DNA of 64,000 bases from Collimonas sp. OK307 (GTDB taxonomy: Bacteria; Pseudomonadota; Gammaproteobacteria; Burkholderiales; Burkholderiaceae_D). Below, piece after piece: positions 63,957 to 64,000 of the stretch (the stretch's first letter is position 1; every line of letters starts with the position of its first letter). The notes under the pieces were generated by a model. That model did no database searches. It saw only the letters and a list, made by a program, of their open reading frames with translations, and had not been told where the DNA came from. A program made the translations under genes and the position numbers. The stretch covers positions 310,001-374,000 of the forward strand of contig NZ_FOQI01000001.1 of NCBI RefSeq assembly GCF_900113705.1, in the 5' to 3' direction.

Positions 63957-64000
63957 TCAACAACCCTTTACCATGCGCTGGCGACGGGCTTCATACAGGC
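63957..64000 (-). CDS. Partial gene, last 13 codons only
   Basis: On the minus strand an open frame from the window edge ends LYEARRQRMVKGC and stop at 63957, followed 82 bases on by a terminator. In relatives trmJ or another RNA-modification gene often lies before cysE, but 13 residues are not enough to name it. Confidence 0.4.
   Translation of the reverse strand, partial: LYEARRQRMVKGC

Noticed and set aside
1-64000. CRISPR array, insertion sequence, phage or secretion island
   Set aside because: No repeat-spacer pattern, transposase, integrase or structural phage genes were found on either strand.

Overview
The window looks like a chromosomal stretch of a betaproteobacterium of the Burkholderiales, most likely Oxalobacteraceae and possibly Collimonas. 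This is inferred from protein style, moderately high GC, and the gmk-rpoZ-spoT, thrC-moeA-moaD-moaE and accA-tilS blocks. No 16S gene is present to settle it. There is no phage, intact insertion sequence or CRISPR array. The sequence is a housekeeping backbone with accessory patches.

Layout. 1-3848: a truncated MFS drug exporter divergent from an ArsR-type regulator, a DMT exporter with a histidine-rich tail, and a 1-Cys peroxiredoxin. 4042-10829: a complete copper/silver efflux operon, made of a small secreted protein, cusC, cusB, cusA and cusF. The three CusA methionines and the CusF metal ligands are all present. 10878-16500: a lipocalin-like protein, an OPT transporter, and a secreted two-subunit molybdenum hydroxylase of the IorAB type. 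16545-20166: a TonB-receptor remnant, an AT-richer secreted glycosidase-like protein, rraA, and a membrane diguanylate cyclase. 20387-27467: clpB with a visible sigma-32 promoter, then a minus-strand run thrC, moeA, moaD, moaE, crcB. The last five link threonine synthesis, molybdopterin synthesis (which the hydroxylase needs) and fluoride export.

27698-30970 is the gmk-rpoZ-spoT group (GMP kinase, RNA polymerase omega, ppGpp synthesis/hydrolysis). 31030-36217 is accessory: DUF1178, a frameshifted PEP-mutase-like gene, small secreted proteins, a second diguanylate cyclase, and an H-NS-like protein without the DNA-binding end. 36218-39106 is a lipidated subtilisin autotransporter resembling NalP/SphB1. 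After it come a DUF805 protein, an isochorismatase-like hydrolase, tRNA-Leu(UAA), and a decayed VapBC module. Next are AraC-like and Crp-like regulators, the latter divergent from an acyl-CoA ligase across two neat dyads. 44367-49221 is the ytfQ-ytfR-ytfT-yjfF sugar ABC transporter.

49595-53658 pairs mprF (makes and flips lysyl-phosphatidylglycerol) with an acvB/virJ-type gene (hydrolyses it), overlapping by 4 bases. tRNA-Ser(GCU) follows, then a minus-strand block lysC, tilS, accA, an AlkA-like glycosylase and cysS. The right end has two adjacent cyclophilins (one exported, one cytoplasmic), lpxH, yceH, cysE, and the last codons of one more gene. The most unusual points are the Crp-like regulator's operator candidates, the truncated H-NS-like gene beside the lipidated autotransporter, the VapBC wreck, and the low-GC glycosidase-like gene beside a receptor remnant.
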